This document shows, one piece after another, positions 20,523 through 32,700 of a stretch of DNA of 43,506 nt; the stretch's first letter is position 1; each line of letters begins with the position of its first letter. The notes under the pieces were generated by a model. The model did no database searches. It had not been told where the DNA came from and saw nothing but the letters and a program-made list of their open reading frames with translations. Origin of the DNA: Conidiobolus incongruus B7586 (lineage: Eukaryota; Entomophthoromycota; Entomophthoromycetes; Entomophthorales; Conidiobolaceae). The position numbers and the translations under genes are program-made. Where the stretch lies: NCBI GenBank assembly GCA_000697335.1, contig JNEM01012473.1, forward strand, positions 1 to 43,506, given 5' to 3'.

Positions 20523-20548
20523 GTCGAACGGGTCTTCCGGCCCGTGAC
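20523..20548. repeat. GC-rich hairpin
   Basis: A 7-bp stem (ACGGGTC paired with GGCCCGT, one G-T wobble) closes a TTCC loop, with a further GTC/GAC pairing outside it. It is striking in AT-rich DNA and lies 50-75 nt upstream of the decayed mitochondrial-type gene. Role unknown. I could not fold a tRNA around it. Confidence 0.5.
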
Positions 20549-22791
20549 AATACTTTTAATTATAATAATTGGTACTGAATTAATTTGATCTTAAGAACTA
20601 ATAATGCCTCATAGAGGATGTAAATAAAATGAATTTTATGAGATTAACTCAACTTGAACATAACAAATTTAATTCAATTTACTTTTAAAAATGTTTGTAC
20701 ATTATATTATTCAAATAAATTTACGAATTGTTGTAATAACAATTCAAAGTATATATCGACTAGTACTATCAGTAAGTATATCATGTATAGATAGTTTGAA
20801 TTTATTTATATAAATTTAATGAATCCAAATAATATTACTATTATATTAAAATTTAAATACAAGTAATGTCATTTTCTAGGTGCAATAAACTTTGAATCAA
20901 ATCTCTTAAGGTTTTAAATTAAAAAAATAAATATAAATATTTCAACTTGATAATATATAAATTCAAATGGTTTAAAAATATTGATATATTTCTTATTCAT
21001 AGATCTCGCATCTGAGTTGATGCCCTTATTTCGATTGATTTTCTATTCAAACACTGAATCTAAATAGATTAAAATTTGAATAAAATAGTTGGGGTTTATC
21101 CATAACCATACATATTATATTTTACTGAGCAGGATATCTTTTTCTCTATTTCACTGAATTTTTGTTAAAGTTTAATATTATAAAATTATATATAGAATTT
21201 TTTTGATTGATGTAATCATTTTAAGATGACTTATCTGAATATTACAAAATACAGCGTTTTTAATATCTAGACTAGTATTATCTAGGGTGATGAAAATAAT
21301 AATAATAATATATATATTATCTTTAAAATGTTAATATAAGTAAAATTCAATGAAATAATTTATCAAAAATAATGTCTTTATGAAATAATTTAATTACTTA
21401 TATTGAATATAGTATTACTTTTGTTTGGCCATCTTTTTCATTAAAAATACATATACTTCCAATTAATAGCCTAAAAACCATAATTCAATGGAGCATAAAC
21501 TTTAATTAATGTTATCGAAAGTTGAAATATAGTAATGATGTATGATGTATAAAGCTTCAAATTATTGCTATAGATTTGAACTATACAATTTTTATTAATT
21601 ATAAATTTGATTTCAATGACTGTTAAATTTAGAAAAAGAGCGATATTAAACAAAATCTAAAAGTGTTGCAATGATATTTTTAAATATTGAATAGATTATC
21701 AACAGTCAAACATATTTAAACTTATTTATGTTATTCTGAAATTAGTTTATAATTGATATATATGATTTGCAATCATATTTTAAATATTGGATATATATAA
21801 ATTATCTTAAGTACATTATAAAATAACTATTGATTCTACTAGCGTTCAAAACTTGATAATTTTTGTATAGAATCAAAATTTGAGAACTTGATATCAACCT
21901 AAAAGAGCAAATCATTAAATTAAAAATTACTCAATTCGGAAAACGGGGAAGTAGATCAAATAGGGTATACTATTTAACTTTAATAAAGTAAGCTTAATCG
22001 ATCGTAAAAAACCATAGTAAATGTTGATGAGAAAAAATCCTTAAGTTCAATAAAAACTTTAGAACTATTAATATTATTATTCAAAACAATTAAAAAATAT
22101 CAAAGTTCAATTTAATTTTAATGATACAGTTTTTTAGTGTTGATTTAGTTTACCTTAATGTTAGATATTTTCTTTAGTGTGAATCATATATAGCTTAATT
22201 CTCTGGAGTTTTTTCCAAGTAACCAAATTTAATAATTATATGAGTATTTGAATTAATAAACAATATCAAAATAATAAAAAATATTTAACATATAGATATA
22301 TGTGGGGGAGTCATTAAACCAAATATATTTTTATTTAGAGGATATACATAATTATTTTACATAAATATTTGGAATATAGTATAAAAATATAATTTTGATT
22401 TTTATAGAAAGTTACTATATTGATAATTTCGTAATTTGATCCTGGTTCATCCATGGTGCTGACTATGCTCAATATTTTTGAGATTGCTATAATATTACAT
22501 TCAATTAATACAGTGGTTAACTTGAAACAATCAAAATAACTATTGTTTGTGTGATGATTGTCCAATCGATGCATCACCATTAGAATTTGGATCGTATCAT
22601 TAACGAGTAATCAGGGGTGAAGAAATATAGGAGTGTTGAGATGATATCAGCTCTAACTATCCAACTAATCTTTCAATGCTCCAAAGCGATTGGTGCAAAC
22701 TTATAAAGGTTAAATGAATTTACCAAGTTTGAGATGCCCCTGACTTCCAGAATTTTTCATGGCTCTCTAATTGTACCCAATAGTCTAAAGC
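20549..22791. other. AT-rich intergenic region
   Basis: Over 2 kb with no coding frame, leader peptide or transposon end recognised. The last 200 bp before 22791 become less AT-biased and are probably the promoter region of the Rap-type GTPase gene. Confidence 0.55.
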
Positions 22792-22799
22792 TATAAATA
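22792..22799 (+). promoter_or_regulatory. TATA box of the Rap/RSR1-type GTPase gene
   Basis: TATAAATA, 62-69 nt upstream of the ATG at 22861. Confidence 0.6.
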
Positions 22800-22860
22800 A
22801 AGGTTCTAACCTCTGATTCGGATCAAGTCGATTCCAGTACTTTTAAACTCTGTCACCAAA

Positions 22861-23517
22861 ATGAGAGATTATCAAATAGTCGTATTGGGATCTGGTGGTG
22901 TTGGCAAATCAGCTTTGGTAAGTGCTTGATTATTTGTTTATTTACATGGATTGATTGACCATGTTGATAAATTAAACTGTCACAACAGCTCATGAACTTG
23001 TTTATTAACTCTGATGATTATTTAGACTGTCCAGTTCATCCAAAATGCCTTCGTAGAGCAATATGATCCAACAATTGAAGATAGCTATCGAAAGCAGTTT
23101 GAAATCGATAATCAATACTGCAACTTGGAAATCTTAGACACCGCTGGCACTGAGCAGTTCACAGCTATCAGAGACTTGTATATGAAGAATGGTGAAGGCT
23201 TCATCTTCGTCTTTTCGGTCACTAGTCAGCCGACTTTTGACGATCTCCACGATTTATACGAGCAGATTCGCAGGGTCAAGAACTCAACTAAGGTGCCTAT
23301 AGTTATTGCTGGCAATAAATGCGACCTGGGTGCTGAGAGAGTAGTGAGCCCTGTAGCATGCACAAGGCTAGCGAATGAATGGAACCTACCATTCTTTGAA
23401 ACATCGGCTAGATACAGAGTCAATGTAGATGAGTTATTCTTTGGACTAGTTAAGCAAATCAACTTAATTAGGCCGAAACCCAACAGGACGAGAAAACAAA
23501 AATGTTCGATCCTTTGA
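22861..23517 (+). CDS. Rap1/RSR1-type small GTPase
   Basis: A Ras-family GTPase, 182 aa in two exons (22861-22917 and 23026-23517) with a 108-nt GT-AG intron. All nucleotide-binding motifs are present: GSGGVGKSA (P-loop), [12 protein letters not shown] (switch I), DTAGTEQF (switch II), NKCD and ETSA. The Thr in DTAGTEQF, in place of the Ras Gln61, and the [12 protein letters not shown] effector loop mark the Rap1/RSR1(BUD1)/Krev branch. The C-terminus is basic ([11 protein letters not shown]) and ends in the CAAX box CSIL, whose final Leu predicts geranylgeranylation and plasma-membrane anchoring. In fungi this branch directs polarity and bud or hyphal site choice through Cdc24/Cdc42. The stop is TGA. 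It lies between members of the secreted-protein cluster, with no apparent functional link. Confidence 0.93.
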
Positions 23518-24436
23518 GCATACCTTGTAAGCATATAGCCAGCATATCCAATTTTGAACCAGTGTAATATTTTCGTCACTAAATTCCTTTCCTCTCTTTC
23601 ATTCCACACACGCGAAAATTCACCAATTCAGGGTGTGGGGTAATATCACTAATTTAACAAAATCCAATATATGGAACCAATTAAATTAATTAACGAATCA
23701 TCAATCCATCAATTATATTTTATGTTATTAATTGTCTATATCCAATCCTCGAATTATTTAGCATAACTTAAACGTACCACCAATACATATAAATATTTAT
23801 TCCAATTCAATCCTATCCTAAATATTTTATAATATAATTCTTGATTTTACTATATTAATATTTTTGCATAGAATAAATACTAAATTAATTATATCTAATG
23901 ATTAAAAAATTTTATTTAAAATTATATTAATTAATGTATGAGTCAATTGTTTTATAATATAATCAATTGATTAATCATATGTTCTATTTATTCTCCAAAT
24001 ATGTACAATTTACTATAAGTATATAGTTGAAATTGATGCTATATAGATTGAAACTTGATTAAGAGATTATGACATTTTATAAAATGCTCAACAGATATAA
24101 AATATATTATTAATATAATACCTTGGTATATTAATTTTGAAAAAGGAGTAAGCAATTCCTTTTATCTTGTATACGTTTTTATAATTGGCTAAAATTGATA
24201 TATCCATCACAATTAGAATAAGAACTCATTATCCAATAGTTAAAATTACCATATAAGATCATATAATCGTTGAAAATAATATTAGGGTTATCCCTAATTC
24301 GTCCGTTAGGAAAAAAAATTATATGTATGTAAATTTTTTAGAATGAAGATCTTTTCAAATTTAATGGTTGTTAACCAATATTTAAATAGATGGCATTGTC
24401 ATAATTATCGTACATAGTTTAGATTTATTAAAATTC
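23518..24436. other. intergenic region between GTPase and secreted-protein gene 6
   Basis: Includes the 3' flank of the GTPase gene, with an imperfect CCACAC...GTGTGG inverted repeat at about 23604-23638 that could form a hairpin in the 3' UTR. A CCAAT motif (24375-24379) and a TATA-like TTTAAATA (24381-24388) lie 49-56 nt before the next ATG. Confidence 0.5.
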
Positions 24437-24784
24437 ATGATGATGATTAAAACTTGGTTACTGGTCATTAGCATTTGTGTTGCTTTACCCCGTGAAAAAG
24501 ATGTTGGTTCAATCATCCATCAAGAGGGAGAGACTAACACTGTGAAATTCGATGATGAGCAAGTGCAAGTGAGAAATCGAATCAATGACGAAGGAAAGAT
24601 TGTGTCAGACTGGATTATCAAGAAGGGTAAACAACATATTCCCAATGGAATATTTATTGATGATGACCGTGTGGCTATAATTGATGATGAAGAACCACCT
24701 CAAGTACAAGTGATTAACGACAATGATGATGACATCTTGGATATACTAGATATTGGCTTAATTGACTTGAATGGTTTATTATAA
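24437..24784 (+). CDS. small secreted protein 6, acidic subfamily
   Basis: A single-exon gene, 115 aa, starting at the first of three tandem ATGs (24437), stop TAA. Short leader MMMIKTWLLVISICVA, then LPREKD; its only cysteine lies inside the leader. The mature protein opens with GSIIHQEGETNTVKF, in register with EVVNQKGRDNNVVV of gene 7. It continues as a polar, Lys/Asp-rich region and ends in an acidic Asp-rich stretch (DNDDDILDILDIGLIDL). It is the shortest member and lies on the plus strand, facing away from genes 1-5. Function unknown. The Q-x-G-x2-N pattern is discussed under findings. Confidence 0.78.
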   Translation: MMMIKTWLLVISICVALPREKDVGSIIHQEGETNTVKFDDEQVQVRNRINDEGKIVSDWIIKKGKQHIPNGIFIDDDRVAIIDDEEPPQVQVINDNDDDILDILDIGLIDLNGLL

Positions 24785-25834
24785 TTCATTGAAATCAATA
24801 TCATTGACATCTATCACAATTGGCTTACTAGATATATATTCTTTCATTATCTTTAATAAACTACTTATTCATTTAATATTTAATGTAATTACTATATAAT
24901 CTCATATCCATCATAATATTAATAGAAATCCAAGTTAAATAATATTATATTTCAAAAACTTATTGTGAATATACTTTTAAATATTTGTATTTTCATTTCC
25001 AAAATACCAGCAAAAATTTAACAAATCAAAAATATTAAACATAATTAACTTATTAATTATGATTATAAATTGAATATTACATAACAATTTTTATCGCTTT
25101 ATTTGTAAATATCATTGGATTAAAATTACAAATTTTATTAAAATAGAGAAAAAGTATATTGTTGATTATATATTGATAAAATTGATGTATATTAAAGGCA
25201 TTGATATAACACAATTTTGTATATTATTAATAACCTTTAAAATTATAAAATATACATTGTCAATATAATTATTAATAATTTTCAACTTAATAAATTTAAT
25301 TGTAACAAAATACATTGCATATATTGAAAATGAATTTTTTGAAAAATATTATTCAATTAAATATTCTATTAATTCATTATAATATAATATACAAAAATTT
25401 ATTTGAGTTGTCTCCATACAATCAATCATTAAAATTTAATACTAATTTTTACTATGTTAATAATAAAAAAATACTATAGATATAGTATAGAAAATGGGAA
25501 TTTATTAATATTTCGAATTGATTATTATGGACACGTAAGAGATAATACCAATAAGACTTAAAGTTATCAATATAAGCATGAAAAACAAAAATATAACACC
25601 TTTTATTCATTATTCAACCACTAACCTCGTAGAATTTCAAAATTAAAAAAATCAATATAATAACTAATATAATCATTTGTAACATATTATAAATTGAATT
25701 ATTAATAGGAATTTAAGATTGATTATCAATAATAAAAAATTTGAAATAAGATGAATTTGTTCGATCATCTTGGGAAATTACAACGATTTTTAACTTGAAA
25801 ATTTTCCTTAAGAAAATCTAAGAATTGCAAAAAC
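24785..25834. other. intergenic region between secreted-protein genes 6 and 7
   Basis: Extremely AT-rich. Nothing recognised. Confidence 0.55.
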
Positions 25835-25842
25835 TATAAAAA
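25835..25842 (+). promoter_or_regulatory. TATA box of secreted-protein gene 7
   Basis: TATAAAAA, 65-72 nt upstream of the ATG at 25907. Confidence 0.55.
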
Positions 25843-25906
25843 TTGAGATTATTATGGAGTATTCAGTATCTATTTATCTATTCTCAACATAATCAAGTGT
25901 ATTAAA

Positions 25907-26317
25907 ATGGTAGCTATTAATGTTTGTTTAACTTTAGCCATTGTCTCTTTCATTGGTGCCACTCCCGTCGATATTAAAGCTGAGGAAGTGGTCAATCAAA
26001 AGGGTCGGGACAACAATGTAGTAGTAACTACTAAATCAATGAAGGTAGATATGAGTGAAAATACTACCATTGATGATGAAGATCCTTTATTCCACCATCA
26101 TATTGACCATGATGATATCACATCTGAAACCTTGATCGATGAATTGGAAGATGCTATCAAGGAGCGGAATGATGATGATGATACAATCGTTATCAAGAAT
26201 ATTGAAGATGATGATGACAAAAGAACAGAGCAGCGAGAAGAAGAAATCGTCATTGAAAAGGATGGTGATCAAGATCTTATCGAACTTGGCGGAAATCATT
26301 TATTAGAACTGCTTTAA
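25907..26317 (+). CDS. small secreted protein 7, acidic EEV subfamily
   Basis: A single-exon gene, 136 aa, stop TAA. Signal peptide MVAINVCLTLAIVSFIGA, then TPVDIKAEEVVNQKGRDNN. The only cysteine is inside the leader. The mature part is acidic throughout, with His/Asp clusters (FHHHIDHDDI) and Asp/Glu runs (ERNDDDDTIVIKNIEDDDD). It is the intact paralogue of gene 5, sharing AEEV(V/I)NQ, a central His/Asp patch and the charged (I/V)xIxN(I/K)EDDDD-like tail. As the best-preserved member with both a TATA box and an ATG, it is the best reference for the subfamily. Location is predicted as secreted or wall-associated. The acidic His-rich patches could hold divalent metals, as inference only. Confidence 0.8.
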   Translation: MVAINVCLTLAIVSFIGATPVDIKAEEVVNQKGRDNNVVVTTKSMKVDMSENTTIDDEDPLFHHHIDHDDITSETLIDELEDAIKERNDDDDTIVIKNIEDDDDKRTEQREEEIVIEKDGDQDLIELGGNHLLELL

Positions 26318-28103
26318 CATGACAGACCGCAAAATGGTTTCCGACTTCCCCCTCAGTAATGGATTAATTACAATTTAATTTTTAGAGTGACATAAATTAA
26401 TTAATTCATCTTAAATTAATAACCTCTATTTATACGATCTATTATAACTAAATTTTAATTGAATTATATAATAAGAATATTATTAGTATATGAATTAAAT
26501 ATATCAATGTATTGTAATTATATAATAACTGAAAGGATTAATAAGTATTCCATATTTAATTTTCTATGTAAATAATAATTCCTCAAATATATAAGTTTTA
26601 TGTATCAAAGATAATTAGTCATAGAAATACTGTTAAATTTTCAATAACAAGTAAGAATCAATATTACTAATGGATCAAATATTTCAATTATTTGTTAAAA
26701 ACATGAGTGAATTTAAAAAAATATAGAATAAAAAATTATTAAGGCAAAGTTAAAAATAATTCAGCTATGAAATTTGTTAAGTTTCATTTATATACTAATA
26801 CAGATGTACAACTTTGATTAAATATATCGATATTAGACAAATTCGAAGATATTTTGTATTAAGTAATCGATTCAATAATTTCGGTAAAAATAGTATTATT
26901 AATGGTAATATTCTGAATACAGTATTAATTATCCAATTAAAATTTGCTACAATATTATCACTCAGTTTTAATCATTTTAATTGAAAATATTAATGTATCA
27001 AAAATAGAATTTATATATTTATTATAGTGGAAAAATTTATAAATTAATGAAAAATAAAAATCCAATATGTTTGCCAAAATATAATTATTATTTTTAATTT
27101 CATGCTTTGATAAAAAGATGCTATATTACCTAAATATATATAATTTAAATATAAATTAATGGCAGCTAGTTGAATAAACTATTTGTATATATAATCAACT
27201 CAAAAGCCAAAATAACAAACATTATTGAAAATAAATCATGAATTTGTTAAAATTATTATTTAATGATTTTAAATTACTACATAATCATTTAATATTAAAT
27301 TTAAATAGCATCATTATATATTATTCATTCTTTTAATACTGATCCTTGAATGAAAATTCACTGTGTTTACAATGGAATAAACGTATTAATGAAATATTTG
27401 TAAATATATTTTAATTAATATTTTTAAATAATATATCAAAATATATTATTTATTTTTTTAAATGTACTCACTATATATATATATATATATATTTTCAAAA
27501 GTATTTAATATGTTACAATACATATGAAATATGTATAATTTGATCAAGTACATTTTATTGGATAACTGTAAATATCTTTTGCCAAAATTTTTGCCAACGA
27601 TTACAAATTTAAAATTAAAATAATGTGAAAATAGGTAGTGTTGATTTGTGAATTAGTATGATTTAAATTCATTTAGATTTGAAATTAGTCCACTGTTTCA
27701 TCATGTTTAAATTTAATATTATCTTAGATGGTTAAATATAAGAACGACAAGAGTTGGTATAAATAGTAGTTATTTATGGATTGAATTATCAAATATATTT
27801 TATAATATTTATTTCTATTATGATGGATACTTATTATATTCTAGAGTGATATATTTTGTTATTTATAAAAATTAAAATTTATTGAATTTTTGTATTGGAT
27901 GAATTTGATTGGATAATTCATAAAAATAATCGTCATTAATTGTCTAAAAAAATGATTTTTCAAAAGTGTGAATTTGAGATAGAATGAGGAATATTGAAAA
28001 TGAGATAATTGAAAATATTGTAGAAAACAAAGTTGAACTCTGTTTAAATTATTACTCTTTTTTAATTAAATAACACATTAAAAATTAATTAAATTCTTTT
28101 TAA
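26318..28103. other. AT-rich intergenic region
   Basis: Contains a TA microsatellite at 27472-27492. No coding frame recognised, and no TATA box for the PP2C gene that I would defend. Confidence 0.55.
27472..27492. repeat. TA dinucleotide microsatellite
   Basis: About ten uninterrupted TA units. Unlike the TA runs at the window edges, no mariner terminal segment is next to it. Confidence 0.85.
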
Positions 28104-29731
28104 ATGGGTCAAACACTTTCAGCTCCCATTACCGATAAGACCACTACAGAAGATTCTAATACCAGATTTGCTTATGGTGCTAGCTGTATGCAAGGATGGA
28201 GAGTGTGTATCCTTTTTCATATATAATTTTCATTTTATTACTTTTCGTTTAGAATATGTCATTATTCCTTAATTTTATTTTTTTTATAGCTATGGAAGAT
28301 GCTCATAGTACCTTGCTTGAATTAAGCTCTGAGGATTCCTCTGGTTTCTTTGCTGTTTTTGACGGTCATGGTGGTATGTCAACATGTCAATATGGCGCCA
28401 CTTTCACATAATTGAACTTTATCTTAGGTCAAAATGCTGCTAAATACGCTGCTGCTCACCTCCACCAAAGAATCAGAAAAGATCCTACTTATGGAAGAGG
28501 CGAATACAAAGAAGCTATTAAGGCTGGTTTCTTGGGCGTTGATTATGATCTTAAAACAGGTTATTATCAATTTTATATATCTATATGCAATTAATGCTAT
28601 AATAATTACGCTTAGATTCTGAATTTCCTGACGAAGTTTCTGGATGTACCGCTGTGGCCGCTCTTGTTACCCCAGATAATCGCATCTTTGTGGTACATCA
28701 ATAACTTATCAAATCATTTTTCGTGTAAATTGACAATTTTAATAGGGAAATGCTGGAGATTCTAGATCTGTTTTAAGTCAAAAGGGCATTGTTAAAGAAC
28801 TTTCTGTCGACCATAAGCCTTCCAACCCTTGTAAGAATATAGCTAACATAGTGACCATATTGTATTTTAACACCTGTTGATATTAGCTGAGTCTGAGCGT
28901 ATTTCTAAAGCTGGTGGCTTTATTGAGTACGGAAGAGTTAATGGTACTAAATATATACATTTTTCCTTTTCGTAGGGTTATTAATATCATCTTAGGTAAT
29001 TTGGCTTTGTCTAGAGCCATTGGTGATTTTGAATTTAAGCAAAACCACCGTCTTCCTGCTGAAGAACAAATTGTTACTGGTAATTTCTTTATATTTTTTT
29101 TTAGCTTTTCTTCAATTTATCTAAATCATCTTATTAGCTGACCCTGATATTACTGAACACACTATGGAAGATGGCGATGAATTCTTGATTGTTGCTTGCG
29201 ATGGTATTTTGTATTGATTTTGAGTTTAATTACATGATAACCAATGCGACTATAGGTATCTGGGACTGTCTCTCATCTCAAGAAGCTGTTACTGAGGTTT
29301 CTAAATTGATCGCTGAAGGAAGATCTCTTGGAGAAGTGTGTGAAATTATCATGGAGCAATGCTTGGCTAGAGACTCTGATTCCACTGGTGTTGGTTGCGA
29401 TAATATGACCATCATCATCGTTGCATTATTAAACGGAAAGACTTATGAAGAATGGCAATCTAGCATAGCCGCTCGCTGCGCAGTTGAATCTAATGTTGAA
29501 ACAGAAGATGAGACCACTAATGACTCTACACTCATTGTTCCTAATGTCATTTCAAATTCCCAATTAGAAACTGCTTCAGACAATCTCTCCTCTGAAGGAT
29601 CGAATCATGATGAAAGTGCTGAACAAGAAATTGCCAAAGAATCTGAAGCTGAGGCTGAAGCCGAAACTCCAACTGAAGTTGAAGCTAAAATCCCCACCAC
29701 GCTGGAAGATTCGCAAACCCCTTCCAACTAA
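28104..29731 (+). CDS. PP2C-type protein phosphatase (Ptc2/3-like)
   Basis: A metal-dependent Ser/Thr phosphatase of the PPM/PP2C family, 387 aa, in nine exons: 28104-28206, 28290-28373, 28428-28559, 28616-28692, 28746-28830, 28887-28943, 28996-29079, 29138-29203 and 29256-29731. All introns are GT-AG, 52-83 nt, and keep the frame. Start MGQTLSAPIT resembles the myristoylatable N-terminus of fungal PP2Cs. Metal-binding and catalytic motifs in order: SMEDAH, FDGHGG, GNAGDSR, DHKP, ALSRAIGDF, ADPDI, DGIWD and CDNMT. The last 70 or so residues are Glu/Ala/Thr-rich and probably disordered. Family role: reversal of stress MAP-kinase and DNA-damage checkpoint phosphorylation. The motifs put identity beyond doubt; the paralogue assignment is a guess. 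Confidence 0.93.
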
Positions 29732-32700
29732 AGGATAACCAAATACAGATTTTTTCTCAACAGAATTGTAATTTATCATTCCGAGAAGAATTTTTATCTC
29801 AAAGCCTAGTTTTCCTCGAAGGATACGTTATCCTATTTCTCGCTAGATATACATTGTTCATCCAGTTTTTATTTGTCTAAATTTAATACCTTGAGACCTC
29901 CATTTCATTGTACCTAAATACAATAATTGTTAATTGTTAATTTTAAAAATTGAAATGAGTTAATGTATAATTAAGCTTATTCATACTATTAATTTTATTG
30001 GTTTGTTTTATTTGTATGTGTATTATTCTTATCTCTTCAATGAAAATAACACAATTGTAATGTTCAGATTTTTCAATTATGGATTTAGATTATTAGATAT
30101 TTCATCTTATATTTTTGATATTTAAATATATATATATTCATATACATATTACTAAAATTACTACATTCATGATATTATTTAGTTGCATGGATAATTAACT
30201 ATTATCAGATTTAAAATTTTATTTTTTTATTACTAATTATAAATATAAAACTCAATCATGTCTTTTCTCAAAATTGATATTTTAATATTTAATTTTATCT
30301 ACTTTTGCAAATATTGATTAAAATGCTGCATTTCCATTATTCTATAGATGAAGATCCAATAAATCTAATTTTAATTATGAAATACTTTATGATAGGTTAC
30401 AACTTCTTTTCTAATCCAGAGTTAATAAATTATTATCAATAAGATATTTGATTATGAATATACCATCTTAATAAACCCGGTGCCATACATTATATACAAT
30501 ATTCAAACCATATTATCTTTAAATAAGTTCAAATAATTAAATATAAATTATAATTTTATATTTGTATTATTGTATAATTGACATTTATTTATCGATTAAG
30601 TAGTTATAATTTATTTCCAATCTTTTCCAATTATTAATCTTATTTGTTATTATTCAGATGTGTAAAAATCTTATTATTTATATAACAATATTTGATTATT
30701 CTAATTGAGTGTTTATTCTTGAAAGATAATTTATTAAAATATCAATACTATATTCATATCATTAAAAATAATAATCGTTTAATTGAAAACATGAAATAGT
30801 AATAATGATAATCTTTCAACTATACTATAAATATTTAAACATTAGATAATTGAATATATATTCTATATTATTAGTATTATTGACTTAATAATACAGAAAT
30901 ATTAAACTAAAATTCAATTTTATTCTACAGTTTATGAAGTTTAAATAATTTTAATCTATTGTAAAATAAAAATCGGATTAAACTGACTAAAGTTTTGAAT
31001 ATCTTCAATACCTTTTTTTTATTTAATTCTAATAATTTATAATTTTATAAAATTATTTTTGAAATTATTAATACAATTATTTAATATCAATAATATCATT
31101 TCAACTCAAATATTGAATATTTCATTCAACTTAATCAACAGACTATAAATCCGAATATCAAATACGAATACTATAGCTACAATATGTATGTTTTATTAAT
31201 CACGTGCATCCAAATATCATAACCATTTCAAAATTTTCTAATTGAGGTAGTTTATTTATTTTGTTTTATGAGAAAATATACTACATTTTGAATATTAATG
31301 TAGATGTTTTTGTGATAAATGAATAATTTGTGAGTTTGATCAGATGCTTTTTGACCTTATGATCATGCCTTTGAATATATTTTGATATTTCTTTGCAAAA
31401 ATTACATTCGTTGAGTGATTAAATATTTTATATAAATTTATTAATGTAATGAAGGTAGAGTGTCTAAAAATTTAGCGCATCTAATTATTTGAAATTAATT
31501 ATTAATAGTTGTTTGAAAAATAAGGATTATCTGTGATACTTTATGGATGAAAATATCATTATTATATCAAAATAAATTATTCAAATATCTATACCATTAT
31601 TTAATTTTATTCATAAATATAAATTTCATATTCATCTGAAAAAGTATAATCATTTCAATAGTAAATAATATTTTTGTGGGATTTGAAGGTTTAAAATTTT
31701 AATCATTAATGAAATAATAAAATATTAAATATTCTATTCTTATTATATTATATATGGAAATTGGATATTTAATGAGTAGTTCTAATGTTAATTATATTAA
31801 CTTGAATAGGTTTTTGAAGCATAGCATGGAATTAAAATTATATACCAAAGTTATAAATTAGTATTTTCAATATTCAATGGCCATTTTGGATAATTGCCAA
31901 ATATAAATGATAGATATGTGTATCGTTTTAATAACTTTGAGTAACATATTATAATCTTGTATGCTGAGTTATTATTTTGAATTATTTAATTGAGTAAATA
32001 TTTCTGACATAGTATTTTTAGTAGGTATTAAAATAATATTATTGAATATATATTAACCATTATGAAAATTTGAAATGAATTTTCAATTTACACCAATTAA
32101 ATAAATTTTAAAATTAGTGGGTTCAAATTTTGGATTTTTTAAAATGTAATGATAAATATTTTAATATATTCCGAATAAACTATATATAGTAATTCACTAT
32201 AAATATTATATCATAATAGTAATTCCGAATTTATTATAATATTTTTATTTCCATTGATAAACTAAATAATTCGCTTTGATTATTTAAGACATATATATTG
32301 AATTTTAATTTTGATAATATGGTAAGGATATATACTGAAGATAATTTATCTTGTTAAAATTAAGTATTAATACCTAATTTGTAATTCGATTATAAAAAAT
32401 TAAAATATCAAAAAATTATTATTTAATATTGCAGAATATTGGATTCAAAAAGGGATATTTTTTGAGAGAAGAGTATAATGACTAATTCATTGATATTGAT
32501 TCTTGTATATGATGATTAAATATGTATATTATTTTTGATAGCTACTCTTAAATTTCATTTTTTGATAAATTTTAGATTAACAAATTATCATCATTAAAGA
32601 TAGAGATGAATCTCTTCAAAGTAGATATAAAATATTATAAGTGTTGATTTAAAATAATACAATTACTATTATTGAGTTTTAAAATGTTTATATTTACCGA

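Noticed and set aside
21471-22580. Minus-strand open frames at 21471-21653 and 22335-22580.
   Set aside because: No signal peptide, no domain, composition as expected by chance; not further members of the secreted family.
23226-23609. Minus-strand frame overlapping the Rap-type GTPase.
   Set aside because: Antisense shadow of the GTPase exon; no leader, domain or promoter.
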